DNA of 64,000 nucleotides from positions 4,715,001 to 4,779,000 of the forward strand of contig CM064697.1 in the NCBI GenBank assembly GCA_032717465.1, written 5' to 3'. Source of the DNA: Coenobita brevimanus (taxonomy: Eukaryota; Arthropoda; Malacostraca; Decapoda; Coenobitidae). Position 1 is the stretch's first letter. Each line of letters opens with the position of its first letter. A program made the position numbers and the translations under genes. Below are positions 49,364 to 60,639 of this stretch, piece by piece. The notes under the pieces were generated by a model that did not search any database, was not told the DNA's origin, and was given only the letters and a program-made list of their open reading frames with translations.

Positions 49364-50557
49364 TTTACTGTCAGGGATTCAGACAATACCTAACCACAAA
49401 TAAGTATGTGGCACACATAACACTGATCAGATCTTAAGGCCAAAAAATGTTTACACAAGCTTCATACACAACTGATGTAGCAGTAGAGAACAGTACTTGA
49501 ACAGGTAACATTTCATTGCTCTTGTCATTACTGAAACCAGTTCTTTACCACCTATGTATTATGTTGACAGGCATTTGTAATCTGGAGATCAAGGGAGACA
49601 ATGCAATTAGCATTAAATTACAACTAAAGCTGCACCTTCCTGCAAAATATTAATCTTGGATGCAACAAGGCTATAACAGCCACTATTGCCTTAATGTACT
49701 TTCATAGATAATAACAATTCTAATAATAACAATAACACACTAAAAGAGGGACAATGAATCCCAGTTATTAACAAACAATAAATGGGAAATATAAAGGCCC
49801 CTACATGATCTTGTGTTTAATGTTCCAAGAGATTCACCTCATTATTAAGCAAATACTAATATTTATTTTGAAGACATTACAATTTTTTTTTAAACTTATA
49901 ACGTACATTATCTCAGCACAGAAACTTTTTTTTTTTTTTTTAATCAAAATCATACCAAGCTCTAATTATCTGAACTAATGGAACTGCCTGTATTAACATT
50001 TCTCAAAGTCTGTGAGGGTGATGCTAAGTTTACTGTGATCATTTAATCACCAAGAACAGAAAGCCAATAAAATTCATAATGGGGGGGGGGGGACATGCAT
50101 ACAATTTTCATTCACATCTACATTCAACTATTCTTGCCATTCTCTCCTTTCACACACACATGACTTTGTTGAGTGGCCTGCACTTGAATCATGACGTTAT
50201 GAACATGCACACAATAATCTGCTTATTTTCTTTTTTTTCTAGACTTTTTTTTTTTCCTTTCAATCTCTCTCGAGACTGTATAATAAGAGTCTAGACAACT
50301 CCATCATCTTCAGCCTGTAAAAACTGAACCTCTTGAGGCTTGTGCTGTATTGACAAAAGTTTAGAAGTATATTAAACGGTTGATGAAAAAGAACAGACCA
50401 TTGTACCTTGGCCAGTCAGGAGGATCTTGACTGAAAAAGATGGAGTTGTCCGGCCCCTTTACTTTATACGGTCACAAATATAGTGTGACCCGGGTGGTGT
50501 TGTCACTGGGTTCTGTGCCTGAGGTGGTGCAGACTTGTGATGTGGCCCATTACTGCC
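48000..50557 (-). other. LSM12: Probable LSM12 3' UTR, about 2.5 kb
   Basis: The interval after the LSM12 stop is AT-rich and almost free of transposons, unlike the introns around it. A minus-strand AATAAA (complement of 48008-48013) lies just before the first repeats beyond. It includes a (TA)n at 49318-49359 and two poly-A/T runs. That the whole interval is transcribed is inference; an earlier poly(A) site is possible. Confidence 0.5.
49318..49359. repeat. (TA)n microsatellite
   Basis: About 42 bp of TA within the presumed LSM12 3' UTR. Confidence 0.9.
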
Positions 50558-50641
50558 TCACTGTGACACTGGGTGAACCTCTGCCACACCCGTTCCATTG
50601 TTTAGTGACAGCGATTGTTGATCCTTGTGGAATTTCTCAAC
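50558..50641 (-). CDS. LSM12: LSM12, last coding exon (27 aa and stop)
   Basis: Minus strand: acceptor CCTTGATAAG ending at 50642, preceded by a pyrimidine-rich tract, then VEKFHKDQQSLSLNNGTGVA, EVHPVSQ and TGA (complement of 50558-50560). It follows the preceding exon (ending KKV) in phase 0, giving KKV-VEKFHKD, which parallels RKI-VEKHFRD in vertebrate LSM12. The rest of the tail is variable in the family. The competing + strand frame here is a shadow. Confidence 0.88.
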   Translation of the reverse strand, partial: VEKFHKDQQSLSLNNGTGVAEVHPVSQ

Positions 50642-50999
50642 CTTATCAAGGAAAAACAGTGAAAGAGAATGGAATTTATTTGTTGCTAAAACTCCAAAAT
50701 GTGGAACTCTATGCAATTTCAGTTATATAGTACTTCCAAAACACCTACTAATATAACTAAAGGCTAGTTTAATAGTAATTAAGTACAAAATAACAATGAT
50801 GTATGAAACAATGAATTATATCATATACTCTATTACAGTGGATTAAGCAACCTTTGAATATGAAAAAGCCCAAACTTCAGTCTCGATTTCATAGTTTTTG
50901 TTCACATCTGCAGTATAAGACAACTTCCCAAACTAACTGTCTGTGGTAAAGCTGAGATCAATCACCAAATTGCCACTATGACAAATTCTGGTTGTGGCA

Positions 51000-51660
51000 T
51001 CGTTTCATTTCATGTCGTTTTTGAAGGCTCCAACATGCTTGCATGCGTCGGCCTTGGTCACCTAATGGCGGTTCTCCATGCTGCTCGATCTCTGGCATCT
51101 TCCCTATTCAGTCCCTTATCCCTGAGGTCACACTCAGTGACTTCGTCCCATGTCTTTTTCAGTCTACCTCTCACAACCCTACCTCTAACATTAACACTTC
51201 TCACTTTCTGTACCCAATTATCATCCCCAATCCTCTCCACATGCCCAAACCATTTCAATCTACCTCTTCTCATCTCTTCTCATCCAACACCAATACACTC
51301 CAGCGTCATCCTAACCCTCAACTCTTTCATCATAAACCTAGCCTCCCCAGGCCTCACACTCAGGGACGCACTGTACATCCACCTAATCACTGTCATTTCT
51401 GCACATCTGAACCTGCGATTATCTTCTTCCTTTACTGCTCAGGTCTCACTACCATACAGCATTACACTCCTAACACATGCCACATGCAAAGATCCCTTAG
51501 CACAGCCCTCTCAATGTCAGGAGAGGCAACAGCTCCCGAACTTCTTCCAACCACTCCTCACTCTAGCCACAGAGGTAGCTCCAGCCCCACTTCCAGCACA
51601 TAACATGTCTCCCAAATAACAAAACTCTTCCACACACTCAAACGACTCACCAGCAAGCTC
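51000..51660 (-). mobile_element. LINE-D 3' part, minus strand
   Basis: The frame at 51058-51273 reads RRGRLKWFGHVERIGDDNWV, then RGRLKKTWDEVTECDLRDKG and NREDARDRAAWRTAIR, the same C-terminus as at 32126-32704. Upstream (higher coordinates) the homology runs to about 51660. The 3' end reads GCATGCAAGCATGTTGGAGCC on the minus strand. It lies in the last LSM12 intron. Confidence 0.8.
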
Positions 51661-51663
51661 AAT

Positions 51664-52025
51664 CCTTTCTATCTATCTATCTATCCATTGCCAGACACCA
51701 TTATCCCGTAAGGGGTGGCCATTTGACTTTGAGTTATCTGTTTTACGGGGAGGAGCACTAACCCTCCACCAACCCACTTGCTGACACGTAGGGAGCACGT
51801 ATGGTTTGGTTATATGGTTACCACCCAGCGTTGTAAATGGTTTCTTGGCTTACAGGAAACCATTTGGCTTGTCACTCAATGTAACGCCTCCTGTAAAGGA
51901 AAGAAAAGCAATAAGAAGTGACAGGGAAGATGGGAGAAATAGGAAGAAAGGAGTGCAGGCTGAGAAAAAAGAATGATAAAGGCTAAGGGAAAAGTAGGCA
52001 GCACTACATCAAGTGAGTCACGCTT
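51664..52025 (-). mobile_element. SINE-B copy, minus strand
   Basis: The tail (TATC)n is at 51667-51685, then the LINE-A 3' end (CCAGACACC...CCGTAAGGGGTGGCC), GGGGAGGAGCACTAACCCTCC, TGGTTACCACCCAGCG, a hairpin variant (51836-51866), and a poorly conserved purine-rich region up to the 5' end near 52025. It is about 165 bp from the donor of the LSM12 exon at 52190. Confidence 0.75.
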
Positions 52026-52189
52026 GAATATCCAAGTATCAACTAAGCCACTGAAATACACGGTACACATTAAAGCTACCCTAAGTCCAATCAGATTACA
52101 TAACCATACTGCACTGCAGGTGTCTTCCATTATCTAAATTAATTTTGGCAGAGTCCTGCATTCACCTGTCACCCTGTCTTGATACTTAC

Positions 52190-52334
52190 TACTTTCTTGA
52201 TGTAACTAAGAGTCTTTCCATTGACTTCTTTGCCATCCTTCTGTTCTCTAACATTCTCCAGCAGATAAGGAGGAGCAATCAGTACCTGACCCATCACAAC
52301 AATGTTCGGCCCAGTCCATTTAACTTCTTCTATC
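52190..52334 (-). CDS. LSM12: LSM12, penultimate coding exon (AD domain)
   Basis: Minus strand: acceptor CTTTTCTGTAG, donor GTAAGT. One base completes the Thr codon of the preceding exon, then 48 codons: IEEVKWTGPNIVVMGQVLIA, PPYLLENVREQKDGKEVNGK, TLSYIKKV. This matches the LSM12 AD (anticodon-binding-like) domain core, where the vertebrate protein has [20 protein letters not shown] and PPYQVEN. LSM12 proteins bind RNA through an N-terminal Lsm fold and partner with ataxin-2; in Drosophila the complex aids translation of clock RNA. The insert KDGKEVNG is slightly longer than in vertebrates. Confidence 0.92.
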
Positions 52335-53107
52335 CTACAGAAAAGAAGAGGAAAAAAAGTGATTATTCAACATCTCTAAGGGGACAAGAAGCTGGACCTC
52401 TTGATCTATATTCAGTCTTAGAAGCTTCCTATAAAAATTTACATACAGAGTACAAATACTTTACACTACTTGTGGTAAAGTTTCAGTCAATTCAATATTA
52501 CCCCTTTAGCGTTAGTACACTCCTGATCAGTCACAGGAGACCATCCAACATCCCTGGATATTAACACAAACTTACTATGAACAGCAATGCACAACTGTCT
52601 CAACTCAAGACTTTATTCATCATACAAGCTGGGTTCTACAGCAAAAGGACATGCCTCACTTAATGACTGGGAAGCTTGATTTTCTTTACTATGTTGTCAA
52701 ACATAAGGAAATGAAGTACAGTACATCCTAGTTTTGTCACCTTTTTATCTTCATTACTTGTAAGTTGCAGTAAGTTACAGAAAATTACTGCTCACTGAAG
52801 TTCTACTGCCACCTACAAAACTGATTAATTGTTTCTCCAATTTACAGAATCATTTGTAAGGAAAAAGTTATGACAGTTTAGAACACATACCCCCTCCAGT
52901 ACTTATACTGATGACTGCCAATTTATCATTACTCATTTCTGTGGTCAGTGAAATTTTGCTCATACAGACAAGTTCAATTTGACCCACAATTCACAATAAC
53001 AGCAAAGTACCATGTTTTATATTCCATACTACAAGCCAAAAAAAGATATCACAACACTGGAGCTTGAATCATGCCTGTTGGGTCTACTGTTTGATAAATG
53101 TACTGAA
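52335..53107. other. LSM12 intron sequence, nothing recognised
   Basis: AT-rich, without transposon or coding signal that I can identify. Confidence 0.5.
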
Positions 53108-53757
53108 TCATCATCATCATCATCCAGACTTCCTTTCCCACCCTGGGCCAGGGTGAGGAGAAGCAATGTCCAGACAGCCAAAGTTTGCCCAATCCAATGG
53201 GCCACGCTTCCATTCACTCATCATTCTGGCGACCAGAATCCTGGCACTATCTGACATGCCAAAAACTTTCACCACATTCTGTAGCTTCACATAAACGTAT
53301 CCCATACAGTCAATCCAGATGTTGTCATGTTATAATGGGGTGCCAAATCCCTGATCATGCACTTCTTCTCACAATATTCATCCATGCCGCTCAATCTCTT
53401 GTCAGTCCCCTAGCCTCACCGACTTCCAAACTTCTCTTCCTCGTGCACTCGTCCACCATATCCCCCCACCTTCTCCCTGGCCTACCTCGCCTCCTCTCCT
53501 TCAAATTCGCTCAGATATACCTTTTTCACCACTCCATTGTTATCCATTCTCTCCACATGACCATGCCATCTCAGTACACTCTCTTCAATCCTGGTGTCCA
53601 CAGACTTCCCCACTCCGCATATTTCACAAACCACATTATTTCGTATCCTATCCACTTTTTGTACTCCACATGCATTCGTCAGCAGTCCCATCTCCACTGC
53701 TCTCACTCTTGACTTTTCATTTTCATGCCACACCATAGTATCACATCTGTATGTTAA

Positions 53758-54929
53758 CCCGTACAGCGTCGGCCGATTTGGCTTATATGTACACGCCCAG
53801 CGTCGGGACTATGGAAAAAAATTTTATTGGCTAGATGGGTCAGAAATGCTGAAAAAACATGAGTTTCATTCATGAAAACGTTCGTTTTCAACTCGAAGAT
53901 TGTTTTTTTATCCCATGTCAGGCATTGCCGAAAATTACGTTTTTTCCCCCCCATAGAGTTTTACAGCCCTTACGTAATTCGGTCGCGGCTAGTCAACAAC
54001 GATTTTCGTAAGCCTTATTCATTTACTACACATGTCTAAGATACCAAAATACTCAATAGACTAAACTATTCACAAAATATACATATCTTGATATATTATT
54101 TATTGTAGGCAGAAAAATGTAACATAAAATGCAGATGAAAGGTATAGAAATTAGAGAAAAGTTACTGTAACAGAAAAGTAAGGTATTTGGAAAAAAGGAA
54201 TACTAATAAATAGGTAAAAAAAACAAAAAACAAAAAAAACATGAGTTTCACAGATCAAGTCACCCAAATCCACAAGGAAATACTTTTTTTTTTCGTATAT
54301 AAGAATGCTTACTTTTCATTCCCATCCCGTAGACTTCAGAGATTTTACGTATATTTGGTGGGGGAAAATAAAAATGCAGTTATGACAATTCTAGGCTTAC
54401 ATTTTCGTATTCAATGCTTACATAAACAACCCCTGTTACTGTTGGTAAAGTTATTTCACCTTTCATCAGTTCTACTCGTTTGCCAGTACCACTAGATTCT
54501 GATGTTTCACTTTCGTTATTAGGAGGTAAATACTCATCCTCACTATCACTATCCACTAATGATGCATCGCTATCAGCATATACCACACTTTCACTCATCT
54601 TAGACGATACAGTATCGTCTAGAGCTTTGTCTATTTCTTCTTGGGAGAGACCGGAACGACGAGCTTGAGACATCTTGACAGCGTAAAAGCTCAACTCAGA
54701 GTGATGGCCTAGGTAGACCAAGGAGGGGGTAAGGGAGGCCTGGAGGGGTCAGGTTGTACAGTGAGACAGTGGAATGAAACAATGGTGTTCATAGAAGGTC
54801 GCGTTCACACTGTCACGACATGTAAAGACTTACTACAAGTGCACGAATATGAGGTGGTATGTATACCACCGCGACGCTCTAGTCACTGGGAGCTCAGGTG
54901 GTATATATACCACCGCGACGCTGTACGGG
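53758..54929 (-). mobile_element. piggyBac-like element, 1,172 bp, internally deleted
   Basis: The ends CCCGTACAGCGTCGGCCG and (complement of the right end) CCCGTACAGCGTCGCGGTGG are inverted repeats, each flanked by TTAA (53754-53757, 54930-54933), the piggyBac target. Removing the element with one TTAA restores an uninterrupted LINE-B frame (VSAL-TYRCDTMVW). Near the right end the palindrome GGTGGTATATATACCACC, followed by GCGACGCT, occurs in two versions (54857 and 54898). Near the left end, CAGCGTCGG recurs at 53764 and 53799. Confidence 0.9.
54380..54673 (-). pseudogene. piggyBac transposase N-terminus, about 97 aa
   Basis: ATG at 54671-54673 begins MSQARRSGLSQEEIDKALDD, then an acidic stretch (DSDASLVDSDSEDEYLPPNN), and a stop at 54380. 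A short basic start, SxEEI...L, and a long acidic D/S/E region before the DDE core is the usual N-terminus of piggyBac (PGBD-like) transposases of about 550-650 residues. The catalytic DDBD core and the C-terminal zinc finger are missing, so this is a remnant. The upstream in-frame Met at 54721 is not needed. Confidence 0.75.
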
Positions 54930-57858
54930 TTAAAGCTGACACTAGCACTCCTTCAAGTAAGCCTTGCGCAGGTGTAACACTCAATTGTCTGCTTCTTATC
55001 AAGGCCTTCATAGCACCAGCTACTTTCCTCCCTTGTGTCACTACTTTCCACTTCTTTTGCACATTTTCCTCTATTTTCTCACTGTACTCAGGTATTCGAA
55101 CTCTCTCACCAATTCTAGTCTCTCTCCATTCACTGTAACATTCACCCTCTCTTTTGATTACCATCACTTTACTCTTTTCTACATTTACTCGCAAGGCATG
55201 ACACTCACACACATCACGAAAACTCTGCACTGGTCTACCAAGTTCCTGTTCGGTATTTGCAAGTAGTACCACATCATCAGCATACAACAAATCTGAGATA
55301 TTCTGTCCAACACCATTCATTAACAATGCTACTCCTCTCGCCATTCCTCATGTTTTTACTTCTCTCATCACCCTATCCATATATATATTGAACAACCATG
55401 GGGACATCACACAACCTTGTCTCACATCCACACTGATCATAAACCATTCACTTAGAGGCCCATTTACCCTTACACATGCCTCACTTCCATCATAAAAACT
55501 CTTGACGGCACCTAGCAGCTTACCATCTACACCGTACATGTGCAAAACCTTCCACAATCCTTCTTTGCCTACTTTGTCGTATGCTTTTTTCAGAACCATA
55601 CATGCCATAAACATCTTATAGTCCTTCTCACAAGCCTTCTCCACTATCTGTCTCACTGCAAATATTTTGATCCACACATCCTCTGCCACTCCTAAAGCCA
55701 CCCTGTTCATCACTTACTGGGACTTCTGATCTCCTCTTACTTTCTCTAAAATAATTTTTCCATATACCTTCCCTACAACACTCAATAAACTTATGCCATG
55801 ATAATTGTTGCACTCACTCTGCTTACCTTTACCTTTCTTCAGGGGTACAATCACAGCCTTTTTCCACTCTGCTGGCAAAGTTTCACTCATCCATGCCTTC
55901 TTACATATCTCTAACAAGCGCTTCATTCTGCTCCCTGCATTACACTTCATCATCTCTGCATACACCTCACCAACCCCAGCTGCTTTCCCATTTTTCAGCC
56001 GCTTCACTGCGTTCTTCACCTGTGCGAGTGTCATGTTTCCTGACACCGCATTCCTTCTCTGCACACCCCCAAAACTAATCATGTTTACAGCAGTTCTGCT
56101 CTCTCTATTCCCATTCATCAGGCTTTCAAAATATTCTTTCCATCTGGTCTTTACTTCATCCCCATGGGTTAATAATCTACCATTTAAATCTTTCACACTC
56201 ACATTTCTTTCTGCTGTCACTTCTACATTTCTGCACCTCTTTCCAGAATAACTTCCTAGTTTTCAGGGTAATTTGCATTCATTTTTCTTCCTATATCATC
56301 ATTTACCTCCTCCATTTTCCTCTTCACCAGCCTCTTTATGTGCTTCATGCTCTCAGTAAATTCAGTTCTTATTTCAACTGAACCCTTGTCCTGTAACCAC
56401 TCTAGCCACTTCTTCCTCTTTTCCTTCACTGCTCTCTTAATGTCTTCATCCCACTATACCATACCTTTCTTCTTTGTTGTTACTCTTCCCACACTGCACA
56501 CATCTTTAGCATTCCTAACTAAGCAATCCCTATATGCATTCTACAGGCTGTCCAGATCTATTTCATTCCAATTCACTCATTCTAACTCCTCCCCTACTTT
56601 GGTCCTGTATTCATCTGCCATTTCTTTAATCTTCAGCTTCTCAACTTTCAGTCTTTCTCCCTGACTGCTCCTCTCTCTCTCTCTCCTGGTCCACCTCACT
56701 CCTCTCAGCTTGATCTTGCATACTACAATCATATGATCTGATAGACCTCTACATCATCCTCTCATATCAGCAACCATTCCCAGCATCGACCTCTCTACGA
56801 GCACGTAATCAATCAAGCTCCTTTCAACACGATCCCCGTTCCCTCTATACCATGTACATTTACGTGCACCTTTGTGTTTGAAATACAAGTTACAAATGCA
56901 CAACCTCCTTTCCTGACACATATCCTTCAGTTGCTTCCCCGTATCATTTTCTCCCGGTACTCCATTACAACCCATTATGTCATCCTCAGGAACAGTGCCT
57001 ACTCTTCCATTCATACTGCCCATTATGATCACTTTATAGCTCCTGGGCATTTCTCCCACTGCTTCACTAAGCTCATCCCAAAACCTGTCTTTCTCTCTCT
57101 CACTCCTGTCATCACACAGTGCATATGCTACAATCACTGCCACTTTCACCTTCTCAAACTTGAACTTGACATACATGCATCTCGAGCTGACACATTTGTA
57201 ATCTCTCATTCCACTCTGCCACACTTAATTCATCAACAAGGCAACTCCTTGCAACTTCCTTGCCTATTCATGCCCGATCTTACACATTCCATACCCTCCC
57301 ACTCCTCCACTTCACACCCTTTCATCTTTGTTTCACACAACGGCATCATGGCATATCTCGTGCTCTTGAACACATTCACCACTTACACCCTCTTGTTCTC
57401 CTCATTCGCGCCTCTCACATTGCACATGGTCATGTGAATCTGCCCATTTGGTTGGGGGCCTGGGTAGGTATTGGGCCCTCCAAGGCTATCCAAAATGTTT
57501 GCCTTGATTAAGTGATTTTATAAAGACTGGGGAATCTGGGGGACACAACCCAGCCAAAAACCCTGGCTATATGGTTACCACCCTGAATAGTAAATGGTTT
57601 CCTGGGTACAGGAAACCCTCTGGCTTGTCACTGAGTGTTGGGACCTTAAGGTATCCCTACACTCAGTGAGTGGATGATGGGCACCCCCACCTACCACCTT
57701 ACTGTAACTATAAATATAGATAAACTGGAGAGTTTACACATAACAGTCTTATATATAACTGCAAAATCACAGTTTGGCAGATCATTCAAAGTGCTGTGCA
57801 AAAACATCATATCAATTAAGACTGCAACAGTGACTGAAGTACAACTCCAAAGACTTAC

Positions 57859-57968
57859 GTTTTACAGATAGTTAGGAACAGCTTTTGACCCACTGGAGAC
57901 ACTCCGGACTGCATTGCTTCAATTAATCGTTGTTTTTCATCTATGCTTCGCTTCGCACGGGTGCTCAA
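57859..57968 (-). CDS. LSM12: LSM12, internal exon (linker and start of AD domain)
   Basis: Minus strand: acceptor TATTACAATAG, donor AAAAC-GTAAGT. It reads LSTRAKRSIDEKQRLIEAMQ, SGVSPVGQKLFLTICK and leaves AC, which the next exon completes to Thr. This parallels vertebrate LSM12 ([20 protein letters not shown], then SAGVSLEGQQLFQTIHKT) in sequence, length and position. The only other frame open at the start closes within a few codons. Phase fits both neighbouring exons. Confidence 0.92.
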
Positions 57969-58377
57969 CTATTGTAATAAGACACAATACTGTACATGTA
58001 ATAATGACAATTAAAATGCTATAAGTAAAGACAGGATAGTGATGTTAAGATCATCTGCAAGAATAAATCATCATCATACTGTTTCTTACCTCTTCACTAT
58101 GAGGAAGCAACCCTAAACCAAATACATTAAATTTATAATAAATGTCTACAGGGAAGTTAAAATAAATCAGCAGTTATGAAAAGAAAAAAGTACCAAAAAT
58201 TATTGTATCATATATTCCTTAAACTGCACACACACAGGCTCTATTATAAAACCTATCACATTAATACATTGTTTTATGCAGATGATTTTAAGTACAATTA
58301 TTATATTATGAAGTAATGGACGTGACAGAAATCAGGAAGTGTAGTGAAAGTGTGTGATCTGGAGATAAATGGTGAAA

Positions 58378-58655
58378 AAAATATTACACAGTACAGTATG
58401 GTACTTTACTAAAATCTAACATGAATAATGGATGGCTGACATCATCCCTGGGAGGAACTGTTCCACCATAAGATTCAAGTGTGGCTATAAGCTTGATAAC
58501 TAGTCACAGAACTATAAAAATATTACACAGTACAGTATGATACTTTACCAAAATCTAACATGAATAATGGATGGCTGACATCACCCCTGGGAGGAACTGT
58601 TCCACCATAAGAGTCAAGTGTGGCTATAAGCTTGATAACTAGTCACAGAACTATC
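58378..58655. repeat. 139-bp tandem duplication in an LSM12 intron
   Basis: ATATTACACAGTACAGTATG starts at 58381 and again at 58520. The two 139-bp units differ at only a few positions (for example TCATCCC against TCACCCC). Confidence 0.9.
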
Positions 58656-58678
58656 ACTCTAAGCCTTGGCCACAAGTA

Positions 58679-59150
58679 CAGCAGACCCTCATAATAAAGG
58701 GCTAATATTTTTGGTGGACACCCAGGTTCATTAAAGATGATAATCCATTGTATCTGAAGGTCCCCCAAAGGTGGGATTTCAAGCACGTTTGAAAATAAAT
58801 GAGTACCAATGTATAATCTAGTACTAAAAATGTAACTACAATTTACTCATTTTACACTAACTTGGTCCATAATTCTGCCCTTTGGCAGTTATTTCACATC
58901 CTTGTCATAGCACTTCATGACTAGTACGGTACTACTATAGTCTGTTGTTACAACTCCACAATCATGATAGGAAGAGGGCAAGTTTTGGCCAGGTTAGAGT
59001 AAAAAGGATAGGACACACATGTACTGAGACCAACTGCACCCCACTTAATGACATTGTTCATTATAGCCGACAAAAGTTCGGTGGACTTCGTGGGATCTGC
59101 TAAATCTGATACCCACTACATCAGGGTTTGTCGTAGTAAAAGGTTTACTG
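58679..59150. mobile_element. TA-target MITE, 472 bp
   Basis: Between TA dinucleotides (58677-58678, 59151-59152). The left end is CAGCAGACCCTCATAATAAAG and the complement of the right end is CAGTAAACCTTTTACTACGAC. The interior is shared with the MITE at 32798-33418 (GTGGGATTTCAAGCACGTTTG, ATCCTTGTCATAGCACTTC). Confidence 0.65.
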
Positions 59151-59444
59151 TACCCAGAGTCAAAGTTTAAGCTAAGACTCCCACTGTTACAAATCTTATT
59201 TCATATCTTAGATTTCTTTTTTCTCAACAGCTTCCAGAAACTCTTCCCCCCCTCCCCCCCCCTTTTTTTTTTAACACCGTGTCTCCCTTTTCTCGATAAG
59301 AGCTATGGCATTGTCTCTGGGTAAAGGTCTTAGGTTTGGAGTATATAGCGCTTTATGACCACATGCCCTTCCTGATGTCTATATACCAATGACCCTTGAG
59401 TGGACTCCAACCCCCAACCCACTGGCCAAAGCGGAGCACTCTAA

Positions 59445-59649
59445 AGTCCCGTCCAGATGATCGAGCAATGCCCGCGGGCACAAGCGAGCAGTTTGCCTGT
59501 TGACGGGCTCACCGCTTGTGCCCGCGGACAAATGCGTAAATTGCCCGTGGCAATTTACGCATTTGCCCGCGGGCACAAGCGGTGAGCCCGTCAACAGGCA
59601 AACTGCTCGCTTCTGCCCGCGGGCATTGCTCGATCGTCTGGACGGGCCT
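59445..59649. mobile_element. Foldback MITE: 205-bp palindrome, 101-bp arms, 3-bp loop
   Basis: The arms 59445-59545 and 59549-59649 are inverted copies with about 4 mismatches in 101, around the centre CGT (59546-59548; AAATTGCC-CGT-GGCAATTT). TAA flanks both sides (59442-59444, 59650-59652), in keeping with the TWA target of PIF/Harbinger elements. The arms are GC-rich and contain the 12-bp palindrome TGCCCGCGGGCA; the surroundings are AT-rich. The frame across it is a shadow of the palindrome. Confidence 0.85.
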
Positions 59650-60032
59650 TAACTCACTGAGCTGGTTTTGGTATAGCTTCTAACCTACAGAGAAATTCAG
59701 CTGTACCATGGCCATCCCCAATATGGGGATTTCTTGACTGGAGAGATGGCATAATTTTTATGTATGTACACTTCTACTTGAATTTTTATTTTCTGCTATG
59801 TATCTGACTGAAATGTTACACATGCACTATTTATTGCAAAATACTTTAAGCAATTAATTTTCCCAAAATGCAGTGATAAAAGGGTATCATACAGCTATGA
59901 GTAAGGCACCATTTGGCCTTTGATAGACCTTAACTTTGAGATCTAATGAATAAAGCTGGTCACAACCTAAATCTTCACCTTGGTCTAAAGTCTACAACAA
60001 GGCCTCAGCTCAGTGTATGGCAGACAACTGAC

Positions 60033-60169
60033 CTTGCTAAGATTAAGTGAAGGAAGCGTTGGTAAAGGTGAGGCAGCTGCTTCTCTCAATACTCTGACTT
60101 GTGAGACATAGCTGAGGTTAACCATGTGGATGTCACACAGTGAAGGACGACCATTAGTAGCTGCCGCTT
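60033..60169 (-). CDS. LSM12: LSM12, internal exon (end of Lsm domain and linker)
   Basis: Minus strand: acceptor GATGAGTGACAG, donor GTCAGT. Two bases complete a codon, then 45 codons: AAATNGRPSLCDIHMVNLSY, VSQVRVLREAAASPLPTLPS, LNLSK. It joins in phase 0 to LSTRAKR of the next exon. Vertebrate LSM12 reads [20 protein letters not shown], then PPPLASLNVSKLASKAR, so the last Lsm beta strands and linker are matched. The exon(s) for roughly the first 50 residues were not found up to the window end; the first must end with one base. Confidence 0.9.
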
Positions 60170-60292
60170 CTGTCACTCATCATTAAGGAAATACTCATCC
60201 ACACATAAAATATACCAGTATTAAGCTTCCAATACAAGAGAATAGGAGCTGACATGCATGCACACTTGCTCCCTCACTCACTCACTCAATCA

Positions 60293-60296
<4 letters not shown>

Positions 60297-60343
<47 letters not shown>
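60297..60343. repeat. (CT)n-(CA)n compound microsatellite
   Basis: A CT run (about 60297-60323) continues as CA (60324-60343), the same compound order as at 25645-26480. Confidence 0.9.
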
Positions 60344-60344
<1 letters not shown>

Positions 60345-60639
60345 TCGCTGAGCTGTCAGACAGGATGGAAACGTCGGATGAAGCTCGAGACAACAATTGA
60401 CAAATCTCTGCTTAGCTAAGTGTATTACTTGGAGTATTAGTCAAGCTCATCTCCTGCTGCAAAATGAGTGAGTAACATAAAACAAACTCTATTAGTGGAG
60501 TGTTTTATGTAGGGGAGAAAAAAAAAAAAAAAAAATCAAATATGTGGCAAACAAGCAACTAGTGAGTGGCAACAAGCAGCTGGCTGAATAGTGTTGACAA
60601 AACATATGACTCAAATAAGCGAAGGACTCAGAAACGGTA

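Larger units (their letters stand above)
53108..57698 (-). mobile_element. LINE-B: RTE-like LINE, near full length, split by piggyBac
   Basis: On the minus strand it begins with the shared 5' module (57698-57560: GGTAGGTGGGGGTGCCCATC, a hairpin variant, GGTAACCATATAGCC). Endonuclease pieces are at 56754-57224 (a GSMNGRVG variant of GDMNARVG, then SLIDYVLVER). RT pieces are at 55714-56220 (GNMTLAQVKNAVKRLKNGKA), 55348-55713 (VRQGCVMSPWLFNIYMDRVM) and 54934-55344 (ISDLLYADDVVLLANTEQEL, with YADD intact). After the piggyBac insertion the C-terminus continues at 53482-53736 (VLRWHGHVERMDN). The 3' end is CTCACCCTGGCCCAGGGTGG with a GAT tail at 53108-53124. It lies in the LSM12 intron between the exons at 52190 and 57859. 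Confidence 0.85.

Noticed and set aside
50440..50730. + strand frame of 96 aa
   Set aside because: It is the antisense shadow of the LSM12 last exon and its flank; the minus-strand frame is phase-matched to LSM12 and conserved.
54857..54915. The palindromes GGTGGTATATATACCACC as host operator sites
   Set aside because: They lie within the piggyBac right end and repeat with its terminal GCGACGCT, so they belong to the transposon.
59379..59594. Open frame across the foldback element
   Set aside because: It runs through one arm and the loop of a 205-bp palindrome; the GC-rich arms lack stops by composition only.
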